From a bacterium (GTDB taxonomy: Bacteria > Bacillota_I > Bacilli_A > Izemoplasmatales > UBA1188), in the NCBI GenBank assembly GCA_017541975.1, contig JAFXYB010000009.1, positions 1 through 32,293 on the forward strand: a stretch of 32,293 bases of DNA. The letters are read 5' to 3'. Position 1 is the stretch's first letter. Each line of letters opens with the position of its first letter. This document shows, in pieces, positions 15,168 through 23,171 of this stretch. The position numbers were made by a program, and so were the translations under genes. The notes beneath the pieces were generated by a model, which had not been told where the DNA came from, searched no databases, and saw only the letters and a list, made by a program, of their open reading frames with translations.

Positions 15168-16033
15168 TGAAAAAGAAAACTGTAATGGATTATATTTCAA
15201 TAATCTTCGTTGTCCTCGCTTTTGTAATAATCTACGCTCCAATTATTTTAATCTTCATGATGTCCTTTACTTCAACTTATTCGCTATCAGAAGTAGGAGA
15301 AGGTTTTACATTCAAGTGGTATCAATCACTTTTCACTACAAACTATGAAAGTTTAAACATTGCGACTAAATATATCGCTAATACAGATAGCCTAAAAGCT
15401 GCAATCTTAAATACTTTCTTTATCACAATTCTTTCAACTATTATCTCAACCTTCTTAGGCACAATGTTCTCAATTGGCATTCATGCCTTAAATAAGAAAA
15501 GAAGAACTACTCTCATGGTATTAAACAATATGCCAGTAGTAAATCCTGATATTGTCACAGGTTTCTTACTACTCTTAATATTCGTTTTATTCCAAACATT
15601 ATTCGGACTTGAAAGAGGCTGGTTCACAGTTCTTTTAGCTCATATTTTCTTCTCAATTCCATATGTAGTATTATCGGTTCTACCAAGATTAAATCAAATA
15701 GACCCTAACACATATGAAGCCGCAAGAGATCTCGGTTGCACAAGACTCGGTGCAGTTTTTAAAGCTATCATTCCATCAATTACTACCGGTATTGTATCGG
15801 GCGCAATGTTTGCCTTCACAATGTCAATTGATGACTTTGTCATCACTATGTTTGTATCTGGAACAGAATTCTATAATGTTTCAACATGGATTGACAGTGC
15901 AATGAGAAGAGGATTTATTCCAAAAGGTGTCTATGCCTATAATGTAATTATTTTCTTAATCGCATCAGCTATCGTCCTTTCAAACAATTATCTTCAATCA
16001 AGAAAAGCGAGAAAATTCAAGGAGGCCGTATAA
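15167..16033 (+). CDS. potC: spermidine/putrescine ABC permease PotC
   Basis: Second membrane subunit, 288 residues, about six helices. The EAA loop is EAARDLGCTRLGAVFKAIIP, followed by TTGIVSGAMFAFTMSIDDFV, which is characteristic of PotC. A purine-rich AAGGAAGGAGAG stretch lies before the ATG. The stop overlaps the potD start by one base, so B, C and D are linked by identical one-base TAATG overlaps. Confidence 0.95.
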   Translation: MKKKTVMDYISIIFVVLAFVIIYAPIILIFMMSFTSTYSLSEVGEGFTFKWYQSLFTTNYESLNIATKYIANTDSLKAAILNTFFITILSTIISTFLGTMFSIGIHALNKKRRTTLMVLNNMPVVNPDIVTGFLLLLIFVLFQTLFGLERGWFTVLLAHIFFSIPYVVLSVLPRLNQIDPNTYEAARDLGCTRLGAVFKAIIPSITTGIVSGAMFAFTMSIDDFVITMFVSGTEFYNVSTWIDSAMRRGFIPKGVYAYNVIIFLIASAIVLSNNYLQSRKARKFKEAV

Positions 16034-17112
16034 TGAAAAAATATTTATCTTTATTATTTGTTTTATTATTTGTCGTTTTCCTTGTTAGCTGCACAAGCGA
16101 AAAGAAATTATATGTTTTAAATGTCGGTGATTATATCGACCAAACACTCATTGATGATTTTGAAGAAGAATATGACTGTAAAGTTATTTATACAGAAGTA
16201 AATTCCAACGAAGAAATCTATCAAAAACTTAAAAATGAATCTTATGATATTTGCGTTGTATCAGATTATATGATCGATAGAATGCAAAAAGAAGGATTAA
16301 TCATCGATCTCTTTGATGCTTATGAATTTGAAAACTATAATTACGACGATCTCCTTCCAAACGCAAAAGTATTCCTAGAAGATCAATGTTCAACATATAT
16401 AAATTACTTTATCCCATATTTCTGGGGTACAATGGGAATACTCTACAATACAGAAGTTGAAGGTCTTGAAGAATATATCACTTCATTCGATACCTTAGAA
16501 GCCATCTATACCAATAATGAATACAATAAGGGCATGTATAATGCTCCAAGAGATTCAATCGCAATGGCATTAATGGTATTAGGCCTCGATATAAATTCAG
16601 ATAAAGAAGAAGACTTAAGAATGGCATCAGATTTAATTAGAAGCGTTACTTATCGTGCCTGGGGTGATGATAACCTCAAAGAAATGGTTCATCAAGGTAT
16701 GCTCGATATGGCTCTTGTCTATTCAGGAGATTATCTCGATGAATATTATCAATGTGAAATCGATGATGATGAAATAAACTTCTATTATTATGCTCCTCCA
16801 AAAACCAATATTTGGGTTGATGGTATGGTTGTAACAAGCGCATCAAAGAATAAAGATTTAGCATTTGCCTTCTTAGATTTCTTTTCTGAAGAAGAAAACC
16901 AAGCTCAAAACTCTGACTATATCGGATATTGCCCTTTAAGTAAGCTTGCTTATGATATTTTATTCGCAAGCGAAGATGAAGGTGGTTACGATTACGATAT
17001 GGAAGAAGAATTCTTCATTCCATATAATGAAGAGAGAAAAATCTTCAAATATGTCTCAGATAAGCATTATAATATGCTTAATGACTTACTTGAAGAGTCA
17101 AAGAGTAAATAA
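16033..17112 (+). CDS. potD: polyamine-binding lipoprotein PotD
   Basis: The substrate-binding subunit, held on the outside by a lipid anchor: signal MKKYLSLLFVLLFVVFLVSC with lipobox LVSC and the lipidated Cys at residue 20. The mature part has the PotD/PotF fold start (LYVLNVGDYIDQTLIDDFEE), the SYDICVVSDYMI loop, YFIPYFWGTMGILYN, and many acidic and aromatic residues that would bind the cationic amine. AAGGAGG (16019-16025) marks the start. Length (359) is normal. Spermidine against putrescine preference cannot be decided by eye. No terminator follows before nusB. Confidence 0.93.
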   Translation: MKKYLSLLFVLLFVVFLVSCTSEKKLYVLNVGDYIDQTLIDDFEEEYDCKVIYTEVNSNEEIYQKLKNESYDICVVSDYMIDRMQKEGLIIDLFDAYEFENYNYDDLLPNAKVFLEDQCSTYINYFIPYFWGTMGILYNTEVEGLEEYITSFDTLEAIYTNNEYNKGMYNAPRDSIAMALMVLGLDINSDKEEDLRMASDLIRSVTYRAWGDDNLKEMVHQGMLDMALVYSGDYLDEYYQCEIDDDEINFYYYAPPKTNIWVDGMVVTSASKNKDLAFAFLDFFSEEENQAQNSDYIGYCPLSKLAYDILFASEDEGGYDYDMEEEFFIPYNEERKIFKYVSDKHYNMLNDLLEESKSK

Positions 17113-17115
17113 TTA

Positions 17116-17124
17116 TGATATAAT
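17116..17124 (+). promoter_or_regulatory. extended -10 promoter of the nusB operon
   Basis: TGATATAAT (17116-17124), 20 bases before the nusB start; no good -35. A dyad ATATCTTT-N8-AAAGATAT (17123-17146) spans the predicted start point and the nusB start codon. Confidence 0.6.
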
Positions 17125-17144
17125 ATCTTTGGAAGTATAAAGAT

Positions 17145-17522
17145 ATGTTTGAAACAAAAAGAGAATTCCGCATAGAAGCAATTAAATTCCTATATTTACT
17201 AGAAGTTGGTGGCGAATACGAGAAAGAATTAATCGATGATGAAGTATTCAAAACCATCGAGTCCTTAGTTGAACACACCGATGAAATTGAAGAAATATTA
17301 AATTCTTCAATGACTGGTTGGACTCTAAAAAGATTAAACCTTGTAGATAAGGCTATTTTAAAATACTCTGTTTATGAAATGAAATATCTAAATACTCCAT
17401 ATCAAGTTGCAATAAACGAAGCTTTAGAAATCACAAAAATATATTCTAATATAGATGGCAAACAAGTCGCATTTAACAATAAAATACTAGATAAGGCAAA
17501 GGATTTATGCCAGAAGAACTAG
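17145..17522 (+). CDS. nusB: transcription antitermination factor NusB
   Basis: NusB joins NusE (ribosomal protein S10) on boxA RNA to prevent early termination, mainly in rRNA operons. The 125-residue all-helical protein has the hallmarks of the family: REFRIEAIKFLYLLEV at the start, the NSSMTGWTLKRLNLVDKAIL segment, and the closing TPYQVAINEALEITKIYSN with NKILDKA. A GGAAG element (17131-17135) is the ribosome binding site. The xseA gene begins 16 bases before its stop. The nusB-xseA-xseB-dxs-tlyA order is the Bacilli arrangement, but folD and ispA are missing from between. Confidence 0.95.
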   Translation: MFETKREFRIEAIKFLYLLEVGGEYEKELIDDEVFKTIESLVEHTDEIEEILNSSMTGWTLKRLNLVDKAILKYSVYEMKYLNTPYQVAINEALEITKIYSNIDGKQVAFNNKILDKAKDLCQKN

Positions 17523-18787
17523 AAATTAAAGGTTTCTCTGTTACAACGTTAACACATAAAATAAAAGAGATGTTTGATGACAATCTCTTTTTGCAATCTG
17601 TCTTAGTAGAAGGAGAAATTTCTAATTTTAAAAGAAACACTAGTGGACACCTATATTTCACCTTAAAAGATGAAAATGCACAGATTCCAGTAGTAATGTT
17701 TAAAAGTGCTGCGTCAACCATCACATTTAGCCCTAAAGATGGCGATAAAGTCTATATTAGAGGCTCAGTTCAAGTCTATGAACAAGGTGGTAAATACCAA
17801 CTTTATGCCTATTCAATGAAGGAAAAAGGAATTGGTGATCTCTATCAAAGGTATGAAGCCTTAAAAAAGAAACTTGAGGATATGGGTTTCTTCGAAAAAG
17901 AAACTAAAAAACCACTTCCTAAGTTTCCAAAGAATATTGCCCTTCTAACATCTAAAACCGGTGCAGTAATCGAAGATTTAAAAACCATCATTCTAAAACG
18001 CAGTAGATTTAGTAATCTCACCCTCTATCCAACTAAAGTACAAGGCGAAGATGCTAAATATAGCATTATCGAAAACATCAAAAAAGCAAATGATAATCCA
18101 GAAATAGATGTCATCATCCTCGCAAGAGGTGGTGGTTCAATCGAAGATTTATGGCCATTTAACGAAGAGGAAGTGGCAATTGCCATCCATAATTCAAAAA
18201 AGCCAATAATAAGCGCTATTGGTCATGAAACAGATTTTACAATCGCAGATTTCACAGCCGACTTAAGGGCAGCTACCCCATCTGATGCCGCCTTAATTGT
18301 AGTAAGAGACAGCATCGATTTAAAGAATGAACTTGATGCCTTAACCTTAAGACTAAATAAGACTTTCTATAATGATTTAAAGATTTTAAATCAAAGATTA
18401 TCTAACATCTTATCCTTAAATGTATTTAAAAACCCAACTAGATTATTAAACGATAAGAAGCAACTATTAGATAATCTTAAGGATAGACTAGATTTATTAT
18501 CACCCAAAACAAAACTTCAAAAAGAAAAAGAATCATTGGATAAAAACATCTTATTACTCAATAATTCATACAATAATTTATTGAATAAATTAAAACATTC
18601 ACATGTATTATTAAATGAAAAACTCGCATTATTAAATCCTCTATCTGTATTAGATAAGGGTTATTCCATCACTTATCACAACAACGAATCAATTAAATCG
18701 ATAGATTCAGTTCAAATAGGTGATAAAATAGAAACAAAGCTTAAAGAAGGTATAATCACTTCAATAGTAGAATCGAAGGAGAAATAA
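17507..18787 (+). CDS. xseA: exodeoxyribonuclease VII large subunit
   Basis: Catalytic subunit of exonuclease VII, which trims single-stranded DNA ends during repair. The N-terminal OB fold (residues ~8-105: LQSVLVEGEISNFKRNTSGH, then LYFTLKDENAQIPVVMFKSA) precedes the catalytic domain with KIALLTS-like NIALLTSKTGAVIEDL, ILARGGGSIEDLWPFNEE and the SAIGHETDFTIADFTADLRA block. A long Leu/Asn/Lys-rich coiled coil (~270-385) binds the small subunits, and the end carries the DKGYSI motif. Length 426 is normal. One base separates it from xseB. Confidence 0.96.
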   Translation: MPEELEIKGFSVTTLTHKIKEMFDDNLFLQSVLVEGEISNFKRNTSGHLYFTLKDENAQIPVVMFKSAASTITFSPKDGDKVYIRGSVQVYEQGGKYQLYAYSMKEKGIGDLYQRYEALKKKLEDMGFFEKETKKPLPKFPKNIALLTSKTGAVIEDLKTIILKRSRFSNLTLYPTKVQGEDAKYSIIENIKKANDNPEIDVIILARGGGSIEDLWPFNEEEVAIAIHNSKKPIISAIGHETDFTIADFTADLRAATPSDAALIVVRDSIDLKNELDALTLRLNKTFYNDLKILNQRLSNILSLNVFKNPTRLLNDKKQLLDNLKDRLDLLSPKTKLQKEKESLDKNILLLNNSYNNLLNKLKHSHVLLNEKLALLNPLSVLDKGYSITYHNNESIKSIDSVQIGDKIETKLKEGIITSIVESKEK

Positions 18788-18788
18788 A

Positions 18789-18968
18789 ATGGACAAAACA
18801 TTTGAAGAGACAATGGAAGCATTAGAAAAAATAGTAAAAGAACTAGAATCAGGTAACTTATCCCTCGATGATTCTGTAGCAAAATATACAGAAGGTATTG
18901 AACTATCAAAACATGCATACGACCTACTTAAAAACGCTGAAAGTAAACTCACTGTAAAGGAAGAATAA
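18789..18968 (+). CDS. xseB: exodeoxyribonuclease VII small subunit
   Basis: A 59-residue protein. It begins MDKTFEETMEALEKIVKELE and continues SGNLSLDDSVAKYTEGIELS, which is the XseB consensus: two antiparallel helices joined by the SGxLSLDxS turn. It binds the coiled coil of XseA. It is shorter than the usual 70-80 residues at the C-terminus, which lacks the common acidic tail. The start is one base after the xseA stop, with AAGGAGAAA overlapping the xseA end as ribosome binding site. Confidence 0.95.
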   Translation: MDKTFEETMEALEKIVKELESGNLSLDDSVAKYTEGIELSKHAYDLLKNAESKLTVKEE

Positions 18969-18971
18969 TTG

Positions 18972-20771
18972 ATGGATTTAAAGGAAATTAAAGATCCTTC
19001 ATTTCTTCAAGACCTCTCTATCAAAGAACTAGAAGAACTCTCAGAAGAAATCAGGAACTTTATTATTGATGCCGTATCAAAAAGAGGTGGCCATTTAAGC
19101 AGCAACCTCGGTATAGTAGAACTTACGATTGCCCTACATCGTTATTTTCATAATGGCGAAAAGTTCATTTTTGATGTCGGCCATCAATCATATACCCATA
19201 AAATCCTCACAGGAAGAGCTAAAGATTTTGATAAACTAAGAAAGAAAGATGGTCTTGCCGGCTTCCAATCAAGAAGTGAATCAGAAGAAGATATTTGGGA
19301 AGTAGCTCATTCATCAACATCTCTTGCCGCACAAGCAGGTTTCCTTCTTGGAAATATTAAGGCAATCTCAATTATCGGTGATGGTGCCTTAACTGGTGGT
19401 GAAGCTTTTGAGGCATTAAACTTCCTCGCAACATTAAATAAAAACGCAATAATTATTCTAAATGATAATAATTATTCGATATCTAAAAATGTTGGATTCA
19501 TTAAGCACTCTTTAGATAAACTTAGATCCACAAGAGGATACATCAAACTCGCCGATAAAAATAGAAGAAATTATCCACTAAAATCAATCAAAAACACCAT
19601 CAAGAGTGTTTTCTATCGTCCATCTATTTTTGACGATATGGGCTTTAAATATTATGGCCCAATTGATGGCCATAACTTTAAAGAATTATTCAAATATTTT
19701 TCTTATGCAGAAAGACAAAATAGGCCAGTCATAATCCACGTAGTTACTAAAAAAGGAAAAGGCTATACTCCTGCAGAAACCGATACAATTGGTGCATGGC
19801 ATTCAACATCACCATTTGATAAATCGACAGGTAAAAAGACACAAGCTCCAGAAAATAAAGAATACTTCTCAGAAGCTTTAAGTAAATATCTCACTAAGTT
19901 TTATGATGAACATCCAAGAGATTTTAAAGTCGTAATGCCTGCGATGACATATTCTTCGAATATGGTATCTTTAAGAGACCATATGGGTAAGGATTATATC
20001 GACACCGGTATTGCTGAACAGTTTGCAACATCTCTTTCTTCTGCGCTCGCTCTATCAGGTTACTATGTCTGCCTTCCTATTTATTCATCATTCCTACAAA
20101 GATCATATGACCAATTATTCCAAGATATCGCCATGCAAAATGCCCATGTAGTAGTTCTAGTAGATAAGGCAGGACTCATCAGTGATAATGGTAAAACTCA
20201 CCAAGGCCTATATGATATATCATATCTTAGAACTATTCCAAATTTGACAGTCTTAGCACCAAAAGATGCGAAAGAATTATACGAAATGTTGGATTATTCT
20301 TTCATAAAACTCACTGGACCAGTTTGTATCCATCTTCCAAATGAATTAGTGGATAAAACTGATATTCCAGAAAACCCAAGCTTTAACCCATCATGGGATA
20401 AAGTAAATGACATTATTAATCCAAAAGCGCAACTCATCACTTATTCATCTTCAGTTAATTATTTAAAAGATGCACTAAAGAATATGGATATAGAAATCAT
20501 TAACGCAAAGACTATATCTCCACTTGATGAAGAATGCTTAGTTGAACTTTCTAAAACCAATACTCCTCTATTCATCTATGAAGAAGCTCCAGGAGAGACA
20601 TCGCTAACTGCATCAATCCTCTCTTTCTTTAATAGAAAGAATATCACTAAACAAATCGCTTCCTTCTCATACCCTCTCGATTTCATTGGAATCGGCACAA
20701 AAGAAGAACTGAGAAAAGAATATAGAATGGACATTGAATCAATTAAACAAAGAATATTAGAATTATTATGA
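18972..20771 (+). CDS. dxs: 1-deoxy-D-xylulose-5-phosphate synthase
   Basis: First enzyme of the MEP isoprenoid pathway: condenses pyruvate and glyceraldehyde 3-phosphate using thiamine diphosphate. Key blocks are SKRGGHLSSNLGIVELTIAL (catalytic His), FDVGHQSYTHKILTGR, the ThDP site IIGDGALTGGEAFEALN with NDNNYSISKNVG, the transketolase-like middle domain (DTGIAEQFATSLSSALALSG), and a C-terminal transketolase domain. ATG 18972 follows AAGGAAG (18957-18963); a TTG one codon earlier is less likely. The 599 residues are slightly fewer than the usual ~620-630. It ends in TGA overlapping the tlyA ATG by four bases. ispH at 26.5 kb belongs to the same pathway. Confidence 0.97.
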   Translation: MDLKEIKDPSFLQDLSIKELEELSEEIRNFIIDAVSKRGGHLSSNLGIVELTIALHRYFHNGEKFIFDVGHQSYTHKILTGRAKDFDKLRKKDGLAGFQSRSESEEDIWEVAHSSTSLAAQAGFLLGNIKAISIIGDGALTGGEAFEALNFLATLNKNAIIILNDNNYSISKNVGFIKHSLDKLRSTRGYIKLADKNRRNYPLKSIKNTIKSVFYRPSIFDDMGFKYYGPIDGHNFKELFKYFSYAERQNRPVIIHVVTKKGKGYTPAETDTIGAWHSTSPFDKSTGKKTQAPENKEYFSEALSKYLTKFYDEHPRDFKVVMPAMTYSSNMVSLRDHMGKDYIDTGIAEQFATSLSSALALSGYYVCLPIYSSFLQRSYDQLFQDIAMQNAHVVVLVDKAGLISDNGKTHQGLYDISYLRTIPNLTVLAPKDAKELYEMLDYSFIKLTGPVCIHLPNELVDKTDIPENPSFNPSWDKVNDIINPKAQLITYSSSVNYLKDALKNMDIEIINAKTISPLDEECLVELSKTNTPLFIYEEAPGETSLTASILSFFNRKNITKQIASFSYPLDFIGIGTKEELRKEYRMDIESIKQRILELL

Positions 20772-21487
20772 GATTAGATCAGTATTTAGTAGAAAACGGT
20801 TTTTATGAATCCAGAAACAAAGCTAAATATGAACTTGAAAAAGGGAACGTACTAGTAAATAACGTTCCCATTTTAAAAGCGTCTTATGACATAAAAGAAA
20901 ATGATTCAGTTACAGTAATCAAAGAAAACGAACTAAAGTATGTATCTAAAGGTGGCTTAAAACTCGAAAGGGCAGTAATCCACTATAATATTGATGTTAA
21001 AAATAAGGTATGTCTTGATATTGGCGCATCAACTGGTGGTTTCACAGACTATTTAATTCAAAATGGGGCAAAAGAAGTATATGCCGTTGATACTGGTACC
21101 AACCAACTCCATGAATCATTAAAGAATAATCCTAAAGTTCATTCTATGGAAAAAACTAATTTCCTATCGATGGATTTATCTATGAAAGATAACATAGATT
21201 TAATTGTAATAGATGTATCTTTCGTAAAGTTAGAAACTATCCTTGAAAGAGTCATTAAAGAATTCAAGAATGTTACTGTGGTAGCTTTAATTAAACCACA
21301 ATTTGAACTTGGCAAAACCTTCATCAAAAATGGTGTAGTAAAAGACCCTAAACTTCATAAGATGGTAATCTCTAATATAAAGCTTTATATTGAATCATTT
21401 AATCTAAAGCCAGAAGAAGTAATTGAATCACCAATCTTAGGTGGTTCTGGCAATAAAGAGTTCCTAATATCGTTTGAAATATTGTAA
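20768..21487 (+). CDS. tlyA: TlyA-family rRNA 2'-O-methyltransferase (S4 plus FtsJ domains)
   Basis: Residues 1-60 are an S4 RNA-binding domain (MRLDQYLVENGFYESRNKAK). The rest is an FtsJ-type methyltransferase: YVSKGGLKLERA, the S-adenosylmethionine loop CLDIGASTGGFTDYLIQNGA, IVIDVSFVKL, ALIKPQFELGK and the end GGSGNKEFLISFE. The Lys-Asp-Lys-Glu tetrad expected of FtsJ enzymes can be placed in these blocks. TlyA proteins methylate ribose in 16S and/or 23S rRNA and in some species are also called hemolysin A; the rRNA role is the supported one. In Bacillus the neighbour after it is ahrC and recN; here an accessory pair follows instead. Confidence 0.95.
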   Translation: MRLDQYLVENGFYESRNKAKYELEKGNVLVNNVPILKASYDIKENDSVTVIKENELKYVSKGGLKLERAVIHYNIDVKNKVCLDIGASTGGFTDYLIQNGAKEVYAVDTGTNQLHESLKNNPKVHSMEKTNFLSMDLSMKDNIDLIVIDVSFVKLETILERVIKEFKNVTVVALIKPQFELGKTFIKNGVVKDPKLHKMVISNIKLYIESFNLKPEEVIESPILGGSGNKEFLISFEIL

Positions 21488-21510
21488 ATTCACAATATCA
21501 GTTATATAAT
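21479..21510 (+). promoter_or_regulatory. promoter with overlapping dyad for the hydrolase-LRR pair
   Basis: TTGTAA (21482-21487), 17-base spacer, TATAAT (21505-21510). The -35 box lies on the tlyA stop codon and inside the dyad ATATTGT-N6-ACAATAT (21479-21498), which has no T run and so looks more like an operator than a terminator. Confidence 0.6.
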
Positions 21511-21554
21511 TATATTGAGTATTAGAACAATTATTATATTTGGAGGCAATATTA

Positions 21555-23159
21555 ATGATCACTAGGACTTTAAGAAAAACAGATGTCTTAACAAGCAATT
21601 GTTATTCTCAGCAAGGTTATTATTTTGATAGCAACAATAATCCCACAATTATTAATGGACTTTTTCTTCTTGGAGATTATTTAGGATATGTCTATTTTGT
21701 TGATGCAATAATCAATATTGGAACTTGGGCAAACAGCAAAAATATTTTGTTTTCTAGTATTCAAAATGGTTTAAATAATAGTTGTGCTGAAATATATTGT
21801 GATCATCCATCCAACTATGAAGTGTACGTTGCTACAATAGACTCAAATCAAAACATAACCGGTATGTCACAAATAAATACTAATTATATCAATGGAACCG
21901 ACTACGATTTTATAGAAGTAATGTATTCTGGCATTGTTCAAGCAGGAAATCAACTATCTTCTTTTGACCCCTCTTGTGTTCATTTATTAATAATCCCTAT
22001 TAATGAACAAATTACAGACTATTTTCAAGGTGTGAGCTTTTTTCTAGATTTAGAACTTACAGGCACAATAGATACTGCTAGAATTAGCCATAGACCAAAC
22101 AAGTTAGAATATAATAATGAATATTTTAACTACGCAGGTTTAGTTATTAATGCAACGTTTAAAAATCCAGTAATGACTTTACTTAATGTTTCTGGAGATT
22201 TCGATTTGATAAGAGAAGGAAATACCATCGAGTATTCTGCTACTAATAACTTAATTACACTTAATGATTACTATTTGCCTATTACGATACATGATGATGT
22301 TCCAATAATATTGACGCTTGGACTATGTCATAGAAATTGTGATTATGGAACTATTGTTAATCCTGCACATAAATACGATGTTTTCTTTCCAGATAAGGCA
22401 CCAAATAGTTTGCCAGTAGTAATAACGCTTCATGGTGGAAGTTGGGAAACAGGCTATGATGAAAACGGAGCGCCATATTATTGCCAAAGAAACAATTATC
22501 AGCATAATGTTGATTTTTTAAAATCATGTGGAGCAATAGTTATTAGTGCAGAGTATAGATTGCTTATATTTGCTGGAAATAATTATAATGATCCACAGAT
22601 TACGACTGGTAATGTGGCTTTAAATCATCATGATATGTTAGAAGATATAGATAGCTTGATTACTTCGATTAAATATACTTTTGCAAACCATATTAATATT
22701 TCAAAAATTTATTTAATGGGATATAGTTCTGGTGGTCATCTTGCAATGTTGTATGCATATAAAAGCAACACAAGTTTAATTCACCATAATATAGCAGGCG
22801 TAATATCTGAAGCTGGTCCAATTATTTTTAACAATTTACCTAATAATACGGTTGAAAAGCGAAATGTTACTGCATTATTGTGCGAAACAACTGATTTTAA
22901 CCAAATAAGTCCAAACTATTATGCAGCATTAAATCCTCTAGATACAATACTAATATATTCAGATAATGATATGCTTGTTAATGGAAGTTATCATGTTTCT
23001 GAGCTTTATAATATTTTAGGTGACAATTGCTATTACCATGTCTTTGATTCTAATAGTGGTGTTAGTCATTTTGACTTAAGCAATACATATTCTCTATATG
23101 AAGACGAAAATCAAACAGCTATAGATTTTTATGATGACCTTAGAATATTTATTCAATAG
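21555..23159 (+). CDS. Ig-like / alpha-beta hydrolase fold protein (esterase-like)
   Basis: From ATG 21555 (GGAGG at 21542-21546) the protein has 534 residues. Residues 1-~175 are an unrecognised beta-rich region. Residues ~180-245 resemble a bacterial Ig-like (Big) module: RPNKLEYNNEYFNYAGLVIN then ATFKN. Residues ~255-534 are an alpha/beta hydrolase of the BD-FAE/esterase group: oxyanion motif LHGGSW (292-297), nucleophile elbow GYSSGG with Ser391, acid near D470/D472 and His505 in VSHFD. Likely a carbohydrate or acyl ester hydrolase. No signal peptide is visible, which is odd beside a surface lipoprotein. Codon choice is more ATA/TTA-rich than in the housekeeping genes. Confidence 0.85.
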   Translation: MITRTLRKTDVLTSNCYSQQGYYFDSNNNPTIINGLFLLGDYLGYVYFVDAIINIGTWANSKNILFSSIQNGLNNSCAEIYCDHPSNYEVYVATIDSNQNITGMSQINTNYINGTDYDFIEVMYSGIVQAGNQLSSFDPSCVHLLIIPINEQITDYFQGVSFFLDLELTGTIDTARISHRPNKLEYNNEYFNYAGLVINATFKNPVMTLLNVSGDFDLIREGNTIEYSATNNLITLNDYYLPITIHDDVPIILTLGLCHRNCDYGTIVNPAHKYDVFFPDKAPNSLPVVITLHGGSWETGYDENGAPYYCQRNNYQHNVDFLKSCGAIVISAEYRLLIFAGNNYNDPQITTGNVALNHHDMLEDIDSLITSIKYTFANHINISKIYLMGYSSGGHLAMLYAYKSNTSLIHHNIAGVISEAGPIIFNNLPNNTVEKRNVTALLCETTDFNQISPNYYAALNPLDTILIYSDNDMLVNGSYHVSELYNILGDNCYYHVFDSNSGVSHFDLSNTYSLYEDENQTAIDFYDDLRIFIQ

Positions 23160-23171
23160 GTAGGTTAAAAA

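Noticed and set aside
16676-16969. Minus-strand 97-residue open frame inside potD
   Set aside because: Shadow of the acidic potD codons; no start signals or domain pattern.
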